From contig JAJEIY010000085.1 of assembly GCA_022828085.1 (NCBI GenBank), forward strand, positions 1 through 54,417: 54,417 bases of DNA, given 5' to 3'. The position numbers and the translations under genes were made by a program. Under the pieces are notes generated by a model, which worked only from the letters and a program-made list of their open reading frames with translations, made no database searches and was not told where the DNA came from. Of the stretch, positions 45,728-54,334 are shown piece after piece. Numbering within the stretch: the first letter of the stretch is position 1; each line of letters opens with the position of its first letter. This DNA comes from Acidobacteriota bacterium. Lineage in GTDB: Bacteria > Acidobacteriota > Vicinamibacteria > Marinacidobacterales > Marinacidobacteraceae.

Positions 45728-45830
45728 GACCGCCGGTCTTCAGACCGGCACGCGCGGCGCTCCGCGCCGCGCACGTCGTGACGCCACCGGCCCCCATGCT
45801 CGGAGCGCCGGGCTCCGGCCGGCATCGCGG
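45728..45830. repeat. Two double-hairpin repeats after LVIVD3
   Basis: A reverse-orientation copy at 45728-45775 (GCCGGTCTTCAGACCGGC then GCGCGGCGCTCCGCGCCGCGC) and a shorter variant at about 45800-45830 (CGGAGCGCCGGGCTCCGGCC). The shorter variant recurs after LVIVD4. They lie in the 205-bp convergent gap between LVIVD3 and the coiled-coil gene; no gene is visible in that gap. Confidence 0.82.
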
Positions 45831-45918
45831 AACGCAGTGAGGCGAAACCGCACGGCGCCGCTCACGTCGGCGGCGCCGCGGTCGTCCGGCTGAGGCCCTG
45901 GTCTGGCCGCCCCGGCGA

Positions 45919-46302
45919 TCAGCCCAACAGCTTGATGACGGCGATGATGAACGCCCCCTGAGCCATCAGCGCCCCGAACATCCACTTGACGATCCGGGTT
46001 TCGGTGGCAGCCAGATCCGCCTTCGTGACCATGTTCTCCCGTATCTGCTCGCGAATCTGGCGGATTTCCGCGAGCACCGGCTGCATGCGGTCGCCAGCGA
46101 TCTCCGAAGTCATGGTTTGTATCCGCCTTTCGGCAGTATAGGCCACCTGAGGCTCGAATCCGGCCTTCACCAGGGTGTGGAACAGAGCGCCATTCGGCTC
46201 TGGTTTCGGCGGCGCATTGTCCCCGGCGGGAGGCGGGGTTCGCCTCGGTCGCGGAGACGTCTCCTGTTCACCTGGGGATGGTTGCGGCGCGCCTTGTGGC
46301 AT
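45919..46302 (-). CDS. Small coiled-coil membrane protein (DUF1640/CCDC90-like)
   Basis: 127 residues: a Pro-rich start (MPQGAPQPSPGEQE), LFHTLVKAGFEPQVAYTAERRI, a coiled coil (about 60-100, LAEIRQIREQIRENMVTKADL), and a C-terminal transmembrane helix (WMFGALMAQGAFIIAVIKLL). This is the layout of the DUF1640 family, bacterial relatives of MCUR1/CCDC90. Function is not known in bacteria. The ATG at 46302 has GGAG before it; a longer frame upstream overlaps the LVIVD4 promoter and is rejected. It diverges from LVIVD4. A paralogue lies beyond LVIVD4. Confidence 0.75.
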   Translation of the reverse strand: MPQGAPQPSPGEQETSPRPRRTPPPAGDNAPPKPEPNGALFHTLVKAGFEPQVAYTAERRIQTMTSEIAGDRMQPVLAEIRQIREQIRENMVTKADLAATETRIVKWMFGALMAQGAFIIAVIKLLG

Positions 46303-46444
46303 CGGGAACTCCTTCGGGGAAAGGGGCGCCCGCTGACCGGGAGCGCCTCCCCCAAGACATGGACGCAATTCCGGCTCGTTCTTTCCCATCTCGGCCAGGA
46401 ATGTGGAAAAGTCGAAGCGAAGAGGCTCAAGCGGCGGGCGGGCG

Positions 46445-46450
46445 TATATT
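46445..46450 (+). promoter_or_regulatory. -10 element of the LVIVD4 promoter
   Basis: TATATT, 26 nt before the ATG, gives a leader of about 19 nt that contains GGAGGG at 46460-46465. No strong -35 is seen. It lies in the divergent space between the coiled-coil gene and LVIVD4. Confidence 0.5.
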
Positions 46451-46475
46451 CCCCGGCACGGAGGGACCGCGCTCC

Positions 46476-48533
46476 ATGACCCGCACATTCCGCCCTCAAC
46501 CCATCCCCGCGGCGGCCGCCGCCGTTCTCCTGGTTGCCCTTCCGGCGTTCGCCCAGGAGGAAGCCGAGGAGGCCACCGGCCCCGAGCCAACCGAACTCGT
46601 CATCACCCCGAGCGAACTGACGCTCGAGGTGGGATCGACCGCGACCCTCGAGGCCGAGGTCCGCGATGCCGACGGCAACGCCATGGACCGGACGGTGGTG
46701 TTCTTCTCGCGCCGCCGCCGCTCGGTGGGCGTGAACCCCGCCGGCATCGTGGAGGCCTTCCGGCCCGGCGAGCACACCCTGATCGCCATGGTGCCGAAGG
46801 ACCCCGAGGACACCGACCGCCGCGCCGAGCCCGCGGTGCTGGTGGAGATTCCGGTCACGATCCCCAACCCGCCGGTGGCCACGGTCGAAGTGGCGAATCT
46901 TCCGGGACATCTGTACGCAGGCACCGAGATCGGGCTGCGTTCGACAGTCACGGACATCTCGGGCGCGGTCCGCAGCGATGTGGCGGTGCGTTGGAGCAGC
47001 GCCGATCCGTCGGTGGCGAACGTGGACGCCCTCGGGACGCTCGCCCTGACCGGAGCGGGACGGACGACCATCACCGTCTCCGCCGAGGAGGCGTCGAGCG
47101 ACACCGCGATCGAGGTGCTGGCCAACCCGGTCGCCTCTATCACGCTCAGCGGAGCGCCCGATGAGGCGATCCGCACCGGCGACGTGGTCTTCTTCGAGGC
47201 GAAGGTGACCGACGCCTCCGGGAACGAGGTCCCCGACTACCCCGTGCAGTTCGCGACCCTCGGGGTGCCGGCGGACGGGATCGTGGCGCCGGGCGCCATC
47301 GGGCAGGTGGACGCGGACGGCGCCTTCGTGGCCGAGCGTTCGGGGACCCACACCGTGATCGCCGACGGGTTCACGACGTCGGCCAGCGCCACCGTGGCGG
47401 TGACGTCACGGAAGGTGCGGAAGGACGTGGAGATCGTGGGGCAGGGCCCCGTCCGCGACCGCTACACCTCCGACCTCTGGGTCTGGGAGGGCACCGACGG
47501 CCGGGACTACGCGGTCACCGGCACCTGGGGCGCCGACGGGCACGCCTACTTCTGGGACGTCACCGACCCCTCCGCCATGTCGCTCATCGACACCGTGCGG
47601 GTGGACGCCCGGACGGTGAACGACGTGAAGGTCTCCGAGGATGCGCAGTTCTGCGTGATCAGCCGCGAGGGCGCCTCGAACCGGCGGAACGGCCTCGTGA
47701 TCCTCGACGTGAGCGACCCGCAGAGCGGGGTGCAGGTGATCGCCCGCTACGACGACCAACTCACCGGCGGGGTCCACAACGTCTTCATCGCGGAGGACCA
47801 CATCTATGCGCTCTCGGCGGGCCGGCGCTACGACATCCTGAACGCCGAGGACCCCACGAACCCCTACCGCGTCGGACGTTTCGAGCTGGACACTCCCGGC
47901 CACTCCATCCACGACGTCTGGGTGGTGGACGGCATCGCCTACTCCTCCAACTGGGATGACGGGATCGTCGCGGTGGACGTGGGCGGCGGCGGCATGGGCG
48001 GGGCGCCGAACAACCCGGTCGAGCTGGGACGAACCCGCTACCCGAGCGGGTGGAACCACGCCGCCTACCCCTACCGGAGCCAGTCCACCGGCAAGTTCCT
48101 GATGATCGGGGGCGACGAGGCGTTCCCCTACCAGACGATCGGCGAGCCGGACACTCCCGACCGGGCGGCCGGCTGGATCCACATCTACGAGTGGGACGAG
48201 TGGGAGGACGCCCGCGAGGTGGCGCGCTACCAGGTGCCCGAGGCCGGGACCCACAACCTCTGGGTCGAGGACGACGTCCTCTACATCGGCTACTACAACG
48301 GCGGCCTGCGGGTCGTGGACATCTCGGGCGAGTTGCGGGGCGACCTCTACCGGCAGGGGCGGGAGATCGCGGTCTTCTGGCCGCAGGACCCGGAGAGCTT
48401 CATCCCCAACGCGCCGATGGTCTGGGGCCCGCAGCCCTACAAGGGGCACATCTTCGTCGCCGACCACCACTCGGGCCTCTGGGCAGTGAAGCTGGTGGAT
48501 CCGGAGCCGGTGAATCTGGGCGAGCCGCAGTAG
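46476..48533 (+). CDS. Secreted Ig-like/LVIVD beta-propeller protein, paralogue 4
   Basis: 685 residues with signal peptide (AAAAAVLLVALPAFAQ), three Ig-like segments and LVIVD propeller. It has its own promoter region rather than being co-transcribed with 1-3. It matches paralogue 1 at some places (ELTLEVGSTA; TWGADGHAYF) and paralogues 2/3 at others (NGLVILDVSD). GGAGGG is 10 nt upstream of the ATG. It is flanked by two related coiled-coil genes in inverted orientation. Confidence 0.87.
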   Translation: MTRTFRPQPIPAAAAAVLLVALPAFAQEEAEEATGPEPTELVITPSELTLEVGSTATLEAEVRDADGNAMDRTVVFFSRRRRSVGVNPAGIVEAFRPGEHTLIAMVPKDPEDTDRRAEPAVLVEIPVTIPNPPVATVEVANLPGHLYAGTEIGLRSTVTDISGAVRSDVAVRWSSADPSVANVDALGTLALTGAGRTTITVSAEEASSDTAIEVLANPVASITLSGAPDEAIRTGDVVFFEAKVTDASGNEVPDYPVQFATLGVPADGIVAPGAIGQVDADGAFVAERSGTHTVIADGFTTSASATVAVTSRKVRKDVEIVGQGPVRDRYTSDLWVWEGTDGRDYAVTGTWGADGHAYFWDVTDPSAMSLIDTVRVDARTVNDVKVSEDAQFCVISREGASNRRNGLVILDVSDPQSGVQVIARYDDQLTGGVHNVFIAEDHIYALSAGRRYDILNAEDPTNPYRVGRFELDTPGHSIHDVWVVDGIAYSSNWDDGIVAVDVGGGGMGGAPNNPVELGRTRYPSGWNHAAYPYRSQSTGKFLMIGGDEAFPYQTIGEPDTPDRAAGWIHIYEWDEWEDAREVARYQVPEAGTHNLWVEDDVLYIGYYNGGLRVVDISGELRGDLYRQGREIAVFWPQDPESFIPNAPMVWGPQPYKGHIFVADHHSGLWAVKLVDPEPVNLGEPQ

Positions 48534-48548
48534 TTCGAGCGAACGCCG

Positions 48549-48577
48549 CTCGGAGCGCCGGCCCCCGGCCGGCATCG
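48549..48577. repeat. Short double-hairpin repeat variant after LVIVD4
   Basis: CGGAGCGCCGGCCCCCGGCCGG then CATCG, nearly the same as the variant at 45800-45830. Like that one it follows an LVIVD gene. Confidence 0.75.
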
Positions 48578-48593
48578 TCAGGAGGAGTTCCCC

Positions 48594-49019
48594 ATGCCGC
48601 AGTCCGTTCCGCAGCCTGCACCGCAACCACCCGCTCAACACGGAGCGCGGCGTCCGGCCCCACCGGACGAAACGGCGCCTCCCGAGCCGGGTTCCGCGGC
48701 ACCGGATCCCTCCACCCCGGGCGCCCTGTTCCGCGCGCTGGTGGACGCCGGCGCGGGCGCCAGCCTCGCCTAAACTGCGGACCATCAGGTCCGGAACGTG
48801 CTGGAGAGTGTGATCGCCGCCCAGTTGCAGCCGCTGGCGGCAAGGCTGGACCGGCTCAATCAGGAAATGGACCGCCGCTTCGACCGGGTTGAGGCGAAGC
48901 TCGCCGATCACGACCGGAGGCTCGACGTGCTCGACGCCAGGCAGCGCCTGCTCGTCGGTGCCTTCGGCGTGTTGATCTCGGTCCTGCTCGCCGTGTTCGG
49001 GTTCCTGTTCACCCGCTGA
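48594..49019 (+). pseudogene. Coiled-coil membrane gene interrupted by an in-frame TAA
   Basis: This frame reads MPQSVPQPAPQPPAQ, then GALFRALVDAGAGASLA, then TAA at 48771-48773, then continues in the same frame as TADHQVRNVLESVI, a coiled coil and a C-terminal transmembrane helix (LLVGAFGVLISVLLAVFGFLF). It aligns with the intact paralogue at 45919-46302, where the matching codon is TAT (AYTAERRI). One base change, TAT to TAA, explains the break. GAGGAG upstream of the ATG is intact. A GTG at 48798 could restart translation of a 73-residue C-terminal part. Either a recent pseudogene, a read-through case, or a sequencing error. Confidence 0.72.
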
Positions 49020-49042
49020 TCGCGACCCACGACCCGGCTCCC

Positions 49043-49048
49043 TATACT
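49043..49048 (+). promoter_or_regulatory. Possible -10 element of the CPBP gene
   Basis: TATACT lies 52 nt before the GTG start in a GC-rich context; no good -35 is visible. Confidence 0.4.
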
Positions 49049-49099
49049 CCGCGCCGCAACGAGGGGCGCAGCAAGCTGGAGCGCATCGAACCGGGACTG

Positions 49100-49813
49100 G
49101 TGGACGCCGTCTGGCTGGGTGTCCTGATCCTGGTTTCGGGCGTATCGGCCTGGTCGGGCGCCCTCGCCGTCCGCGAGGCTCGGGACGCTCCGCCGGCGGA
49201 GTTGACGGCGGCCGAGAAGCGCTCCATCTATCGGCGCGGGAGCGTCATGCTGTGGGTGCTCGCGGTCGGGACCCTGGTCTGGTGGGGTTTCGCCGGGCGG
49301 GACTGGGCCTCGCTGGGCCTGGCGGCGCCCCGCTGGATCTGGCCGGCGGCCGGCGCCGCCCTCGCCCTCATCGTCTGGCTGGCCGCGGACACCGCGAGGC
49401 AGACGGCCCCTTCGCGGATCTCCGGCACCCGGGAGCGATGGCGGATCCAGAACCCCTACATTCCGGTCTCGACGGGCGAGTTCCGGAGCTACACGGTTCT
49501 CGCCCTGAGCGCCGGCATCTGCGAGGAGATCGTCTACCGCGGCTTCATGATCGCCGTTCTCCGCGCGTGGTTCGGCCCCGGATCGGAAGGAGCCGCGCTC
49601 GCGGTCGGATTACCGGCGCTCTTCTTCGGGGCCGCTCACGCCGGCCAGGGATGGCGCGGTGTCGTCGGGGCCGCGGCCGGGGCCCTGGCGTGGGGATTCG
49701 TGGTGATCGAGACCGGTTCCATCTGGCCCGGCGTGGTGTGCCACGTCCTGTGGGACCTGTTCATGGGGTGGCTGGGGTCCCGGTTCCTGCGGCCTTCGGC
49801 GACCGGGACCTGA
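49100..49813 (+). CDS. CPBP-family intramembrane glutamic endopeptidase
   Basis: 237 residues with about six hydrophobic segments. The family's active-site motifs are present: EExxxR (Glu142, Glu143, Arg147 in CEEIVYRGF), FFGAAHAGQG with a conserved His, and CHVLWDL with a second His. CPBP (CAAX protease and bacteriocin-processing) enzymes cleave within the membrane; targets here are unknown. The start is a GTG with no strong Shine-Dalgarno. It is isolated between repeats. Confidence 0.88.
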   Translation: MDAVWLGVLILVSGVSAWSGALAVREARDAPPAELTAAEKRSIYRRGSVMLWVLAVGTLVWWGFAGRDWASLGLAAPRWIWPAAGAALALIVWLAADTARQTAPSRISGTRERWRIQNPYIPVSTGEFRSYTVLALSAGICEEIVYRGFMIAVLRAWFGPGSEGAALAVGLPALFFGAAHAGQGWRGVVGAAAGALAWGFVVIETGSIWPGVVCHVLWDLFMGWLGSRFLRPSATGT

Positions 49814-49835
49814 TCGGGACTCGGGCCGGATTCGT

Positions 49836-49951
49836 GCTTGGAGCTGGCTCAAGCCGGCGTTCCGAGCCCGCGCCATCCCGGCAGATGAGATACGTCCCGC
49901 CGCCCGCCTGCGGCGGGCTGTGCCGACCGGAGGTCGGCGTTCCAAGCCGGC
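49836..49951. repeat. Double-hairpin repeats between the CPBP and S9 genes
   Basis: A degenerate copy at about 49836-49868 (AAGCCGGCGTTCC) and a full one at 49901-49951 (CGCCCGCCTGCGGCGGGCTG, then GCCGACCGGAGGTCGGCGTTCCAAGCCGG). They fill the 177-bp convergent gap. Confidence 0.8.
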
Positions 49952-49990
49952 ACGCCATCCAACGGAGCGGAGGGTCTGCCCGCCCGGGGA

Positions 49991-51970
49991 TCACTCCGCG
50001 GTGGAGTAGCGGATGTCGGTGACCAGGAACTCCTCGAAGAAGTCGAGCATGTCGTGGAGCTTGTCGATCGTGTTCTGCCTCCCGTAGACGTAGTACCCCT
50101 CACCGGGATACGCCTTGTAGCGGACGATCTTGTAGTGCTGGTCGAGCTTGCGGGCGAAGTTCAGCGCGGCCTGCGGCTGGTCTTCGCGCATCCGCCAGCC
50201 GGCCGCCACGCCTTCGCCCTGGATCACGAAGGTCGGCGTCGTGACCTGGTGCGCCTTCAGGATGGAGGAGCTGTTCAGGTAGGTCTCCCGGTTTTCGGGA
50301 TAGGGGCCGAGTTCGTACTCGACGAGCTTGATGTGCTGGAGCTCGTGGACCGTGGAGTGGAACTCGGTCATGTCGCCGTAGCCCGACAGTGAGATCGCCG
50401 CCTGGAAGACGTCGGGGGCGAAGGCGACCGCCGCCATGGTCATGATCCCGCCGTAGCTGGTTCCGGTGACCCCGATCCGGTCGGGGTCCACGTCGGAACG
50501 GCCCTTCAGGTAGTCCACCCCCGCGAGGACGTCCTCGAGGTCGCAGTGTCCCCAGCAGCCGTTGTTGAGGTCCTCGAAGGCGAGGCCGTAGCCGGAGCTG
50601 CCGCGGATGTTCGGCATGAGCACCACGTAGCCGCGCTGGGCGAAGAAGTGGACCTGCTGGTGCCGGCGGAACTGGTCGTCGAACTGCGAGGTGGGTCCGC
50701 CGTGGATCCAGACGACGCCGGGGAAGCGCTCGCCGGGCGCGGCGTCCGGCGGCCGGTGCACGTAGGCCTCGATGGTGAGGCCGTCGGTGCTCGGGTAGCT
50801 GATCTTCTCGGGGAGCTCGACGCGGGGGTTGGCGTCCGCGCCGATCTCGCTGTGCACCAGCGTGCTCTCCCCTGAAGCGATGTCCACGACGAAGAGCTCC
50901 GCGGGACGCGCCGGGGTCTCGAAGGTGTAGCTGATCCGGCTCCCGTCGGGCGACCACTCGGGACGGAGCGCCGCGCCGTTCTCCCGCTCCACGAGCGTCC
51001 GGCTCCCGGACCCGTCCGCCGCCGCCAGCCGCAGCGAATGCACGCCGCCCCGGTTCTCGGTGTAGCTGACCGAGGCGCCGTCGGGCGACCAGCGGGCGTC
51101 GCTCTGGTCGTGGTCCGAAGCCGCCAGCGGCCGGGGCTCACCCCCCGCGCGCGGCGCGATCCAGAAGTTCAGCCAGCCGCTGCGCTGCGAGCGGAAGAGC
51201 AGGTGCTCGCCGTCGGGCGACGGCTGGGCGGCGCCGAACGCCCGGCCGGCGCGGTAGTCGAAGAAGCCGGTGTCCGCGATCACGGTGCGCGGATTCCGGC
51301 CGTCGGGGGCGGCCTCGATCACGTCGTGGTCCACCCAGCGGTCGTCCATCCGCACGTAGAAGAGCGCTCCGGAGTCCGGGGCCCAGCTCGGATACCCCTC
51401 GTAGAGCGGGTCGTCGGTCACCCGGTGCACCTCGCCGCCGGGGACCGAGACCTTCCAGATGTCCATGGTGCCGAACCGGTCGCCGGAGAACGCGATCCAT
51501 TCCCCGTCGGGAGACCAGGCGAGCCCGTTCGCCCGTGCGGAGAGCCGGGTGAGCCGCCGGTCCGCGCCGTCCTCGGCCGACCACAGCCAGATGTCGGGCG
51601 CGCCGCCGCGGTCGGTGGTGTAGGCGACGAAGCGCCCGTCCGGCGACCAGACCGGCTGCGGGGCCCCCAGCGATCCCACGCCGCTGAGCGACAGGTCCGG
51701 GGTGAGGACCCGGAACGACCCGTCCCCGGGGTCCACGCCGGCGAGGTCGCCCCCGGCCGACACGAAGGTGATCAGGGAGCCGTCCGGCGCCCACTGCGGC
51801 GAACGGCTGCCCCCGACCGCGGCCCGGAGGTCCACCAGGGCGGCGGCGCCGATCGGGCCGGCGACCTCGTCGGCGGACGCGGGCGGCGATCCACCTTCCT
51901 CCAGCGAACACGCGAGCGCTCCGGCGAACGCCAATCCGGTCGCGACGACGAGAAAACGGTGCAGTCTCAT
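49991..51970 (-). CDS. S9-type prolyl-oligopeptidase-like hydrolase, exported
   Basis: 659 residues. The N-terminus is a signal peptide with Cys21 in a weak lipobox (GALAC). Residues about 45-400 form a PD40/WD40-like propeller with repeated SPDGxxIxF/Y. The C-terminal alpha/beta hydrolase has nucleophile Ser505 in GTSYGG. The usual GExDxxVP loop reads GEGVAAGWRM, and the usual YPGEGHG reads YPGEGYYV, so the canonical catalytic Asp and His appear missing. It may be inactive, or use other residues. GAGGAGGGG lies just before the ATG. Confidence 0.85.
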   Translation of the reverse strand: MRLHRFLVVATGLAFAGALACSLEEGGSPPASADEVAGPIGAAALVDLRAAVGGSRSPQWAPDGSLITFVSAGGDLAGVDPGDGSFRVLTPDLSLSGVGSLGAPQPVWSPDGRFVAYTTDRGGAPDIWLWSAEDGADRRLTRLSARANGLAWSPDGEWIAFSGDRFGTMDIWKVSVPGGEVHRVTDDPLYEGYPSWAPDSGALFYVRMDDRWVDHDVIEAAPDGRNPRTVIADTGFFDYRAGRAFGAAQPSPDGEHLLFRSQRSGWLNFWIAPRAGGEPRPLAASDHDQSDARWSPDGASVSYTENRGGVHSLRLAAADGSGSRTLVERENGAALRPEWSPDGSRISYTFETPARPAELFVVDIASGESTLVHSEIGADANPRVELPEKISYPSTDGLTIEAYVHRPPDAAPGERFPGVVWIHGGPTSQFDDQFRRHQQVHFFAQRGYVVLMPNIRGSSGYGLAFEDLNNGCWGHCDLEDVLAGVDYLKGRSDVDPDRIGVTGTSYGGIMTMAAVAFAPDVFQAAISLSGYGDMTEFHSTVHELQHIKLVEYELGPYPENRETYLNSSSILKAHQVTTPTFVIQGEGVAAGWRMREDQPQAALNFARKLDQHYKIVRYKAYPGEGYYVYGRQNTIDKLHDMLDFFEEFLVTDIRYSTAE

Positions 51971-52038
51971 GACCCCTCCTCGGTCCGGCCGCGGCCCCCC
52001 CGGTGGCCGGATCACACAACGGAGACTACTGGATGCGC

Positions 52039-52881
52039 TCAGCCGGAATCCGCGCCGGCGAGGTTTCGCCGGATCTCGCGATATCTCCGCGTGGCCAACG
52101 CGGACGGCTGGCCGCGCGCGCAGAAGCGGAGCCCCTTCAGATCGCGGTGCGGCCGCTCCACGACGACCCGCCCCGTGTCGTCCAGCCGGGCTTCCAGCGT
52201 TGCCAGGGCGGCCCCGAAGCGGGCGTCCTCCCTCGCGCGTTCGAAGAACGACAGCACGTACACGTAGAAGAACAGGTTGTACCGGACGAAGGGATATTCC
52301 ACCTTCAGGAACCGGCTGCCGATGCCCCAGTGACAGGGCCCCGCCGGCAGCCGCGTCTCCCAGTGGTCGAGCAGGGACTCCACGGCCCGCGCGATCACCT
52401 CGTTTCCACGCCGGTACGCGGGGACGTGGCGGAGGACATCGAGGACGTTGAGGGTGGCGCCCGGGTTGGCGCACTCGGTTTCCGGCCCGCGGCCGAACCG
52501 GGTGAAGTTGCAGCGCCATCCGCCCGTATCGTGCGCGGCCCCCATGAAATAGGCCATCGTCCGCTGCAGCGCCGGGTGTTCCGTCATCCCGAACCGGCAC
52601 AGCACGCGCGCGGCCTCGGCGGTGTAGCACGGGTAGAGCGGCGCCCTCGGGGCGAGGCGGATCCGGCCGTCGTCGCGGCAGGCGCCGAGGACGATCTCCA
52701 GTCCCCCGGCCACCGCCTCGTGGTCCGCCGGGACGCCGAGTTCATGGAGCATGCCCAGGCACGCGAGCGTGCTGAAGGGGTTGCCGACGTAGCACCGGCC
52801 ATCCGGCGTGGCCCAGTAGTCCGCCCCGTTGTCGTACCGGCGGGCGAGGATGGCCTCGATGTCCGATTCGTGTTCCGGCAT
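52039..52881 (-). CDS. Terpenoid cyclase/prenyltransferase-like alpha-toroid protein
   Basis: 280 residues with repeated helical hairpins and short motifs such as GRCYVGNPFSTLACLG, PCYTAEAARVLCRFG and GGWRCNF, like squalene-cyclase/protein prenyltransferase beta-subunit toroids. No DXDD motif of a true squalene-hopene cyclase is seen, so the catalytic role is uncertain. The Met at 52881 is chosen; another in-frame ATG at 52896 is equally possible. It ends 68 bp before the S9 gene start, same strand, and is divergent from the amidohydrolase. Confidence 0.65.
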   Translation of the reverse strand: MPEHESDIEAILARRYDNGADYWATPDGRCYVGNPFSTLACLGMLHELGVPADHEAVAGGLEIVLGACRDDGRIRLAPRAPLYPCYTAEAARVLCRFGMTEHPALQRTMAYFMGAAHDTGGWRCNFTRFGRGPETECANPGATLNVLDVLRHVPAYRRGNEVIARAVESLLDHWETRLPAGPCHWGIGSRFLKVEYPFVRYNLFFYVYVLSFFERAREDARFGAALATLEARLDDTGRVVVERPHRDLKGLRFCARGQPSALATRRYREIRRNLAGADSG

Positions 52882-53056
52882 CTGCGGACCCCGCATTGGG
52901 CGGGCGGCCCATCCTAACCGCCGGGGCGGGCGTGGCGGCGTCGGCCACGGGCCCGGTTGCGGAATCGCATCTCCACCGTCCGAGCCGGTAGTCTCTCCCT
53001 TCGCAATTCCCCGCGGACGGGTCCGCAGACCCGCCGCGAGACCAGGAGGAGACAGC

Positions 53057-54328
53057 ATGTTCCGAACCAGAACCGGCGCGGCCTGCGCCACTCTTTTCGC
53101 CACGCTTTTGCTCTTCGGCGCCTGCGCCCCCACCGAGGAGGCCCCGCAGTCGAACGCCGTCGTGTTCGAGGGCGCGACCGTCATCGTCGGTGACGGCAGC
53201 GACCCGATCGCAAACGGCGTCTTCGTGGTCGAGGACGGCCGGTTCGTCGCCGCGGGCGCGGCGGACGAGGTCATGGCGCCGGAGGGCGCCGCGCGGGTCG
53301 ACCTCTCGGGCCGGTTCGTGATCCCGGCGCTCATCGACACCCACGTGCACCTTTCGGTGCCTCGCGAGGCCCTGATCGACGACCTCCAGCGGCGCGCCTA
53401 CTACGGGGTGGGCGCCGCAGTGAGTCTGGGCCATGATGACGGCGACGCCACCGCCGCGGTCCGGGACGCTCCGGTCGCGGGCGCGGCCCTCGCCATGACC
53501 GCCGGGCGGGGCATCACGCGTCCCGAGCCGGGGCGTTCGGAAGTCCCCTACTGGATCAACACGCCGGAGGAAGGCCGCGCCGCGGTCCAGGAACTTGCCG
53601 CCGCGAACGTGGACTTCGTGAAGATCTGGGTGGACGACCGGGGCGGCCAGTACGACAAGCTGACCGCGGACCTCTACGGTCCGATCATCGAGGAGGCCCA
53701 CGAGCACGGGCTGCGGGTGACCGCCCACATCTTCTCGCTCGAAGACGCGAAGGGACTGCTGGAGGCCGGGGTGGACTCGTTCGCCCACAGCGTCCGCGAC
53801 ATGGACGTGGACGACGAGTTCGTGGCGATGGTCCAGGAGCGGCCCAACGTGGTCCTGATCCCGAACCTGGGAGGGCGCGGCGCCCACGAGGACATGAGCT
53901 TCCTGTCGGGGACCCTCTCCGGCGAAGCGCTCGAGGCGGCCCAGGCGCAGCACATGGACCGCCCCGAGGCGCACGAATCGTTCGGTATCCAGGCGCGGAA
54001 CCTCGCCCGGTTGAACGAGGCGGGCATGAAAATCGTCATGGGCACCGACGGCAACGCCGGCTGGCGGCCCCACATCGAGATGCGCGACATGGTGGAGTCC
54101 GGGATGACCCCGCACGAGGTGATCGTCGCCTCCACCAGCGCCGGCGCCGAGTACCTCATGCTGCACGACACCGGCAGCATCGCGGCCGGGAAGAGCGCCG
54201 ACTTCGTGGTGCTCGGATCGAACCCGCTCGATGACATCACCAACACCCGGGACATCGAGTCGGTGTATCTCCGCGGCGAGGAAGTGGACCGGGCCGGACT
54301 GAGCGCCGGCTGGGTCGGCGGACAGTGA
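53057..54328 (+). CDS. Exported amidohydrolase (imidazolonepropionase/prolidase-like)
   Basis: 423 residues with a signal peptide and Cys23 in a lipobox-like GAC. The amidohydrolase metal ligands are visible: HxH at 96/98 (DTHVHL), Lys189 (FVKIW), His224 (VTAHIF), His244 (FAHSV) and Asp331 (MGTDGN). Typical substrates of such proteins are dipeptides or cyclic amides, but none can be named here. AGGAGGA lies 7 nt before the ATG. The C-terminus has the composite-domain GKSADFVVLGSNPLDD. Confidence 0.87.
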   Translation: MFRTRTGAACATLFATLLLFGACAPTEEAPQSNAVVFEGATVIVGDGSDPIANGVFVVEDGRFVAAGAADEVMAPEGAARVDLSGRFVIPALIDTHVHLSVPREALIDDLQRRAYYGVGAAVSLGHDDGDATAAVRDAPVAGAALAMTAGRGITRPEPGRSEVPYWINTPEEGRAAVQELAAANVDFVKIWVDDRGGQYDKLTADLYGPIIEEAHEHGLRVTAHIFSLEDAKGLLEAGVDSFAHSVRDMDVDDEFVAMVQERPNVVLIPNLGGRGAHEDMSFLSGTLSGEALEAAQAQHMDRPEAHESFGIQARNLARLNEAGMKIVMGTDGNAGWRPHIEMRDMVESGMTPHEVIVASTSAGAEYLMLHDTGSIAAGKSADFVVLGSNPLDDITNTRDIESVYLRGEEVDRAGLSAGWVGGQ

Positions 54329-54334
54329 CCACCC

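Noticed and set aside
48798..49019. Independent 73-residue gene
   Set aside because: It is the same frame as the upstream part beyond a single TAA and matches the C-terminal half of the intact paralogue, so one interrupted gene is the simpler reading.
52039..52881. Squalene-hopene cyclase
   Set aside because: The protein is less than half the expected length and lacks the DXDD catalytic motif.
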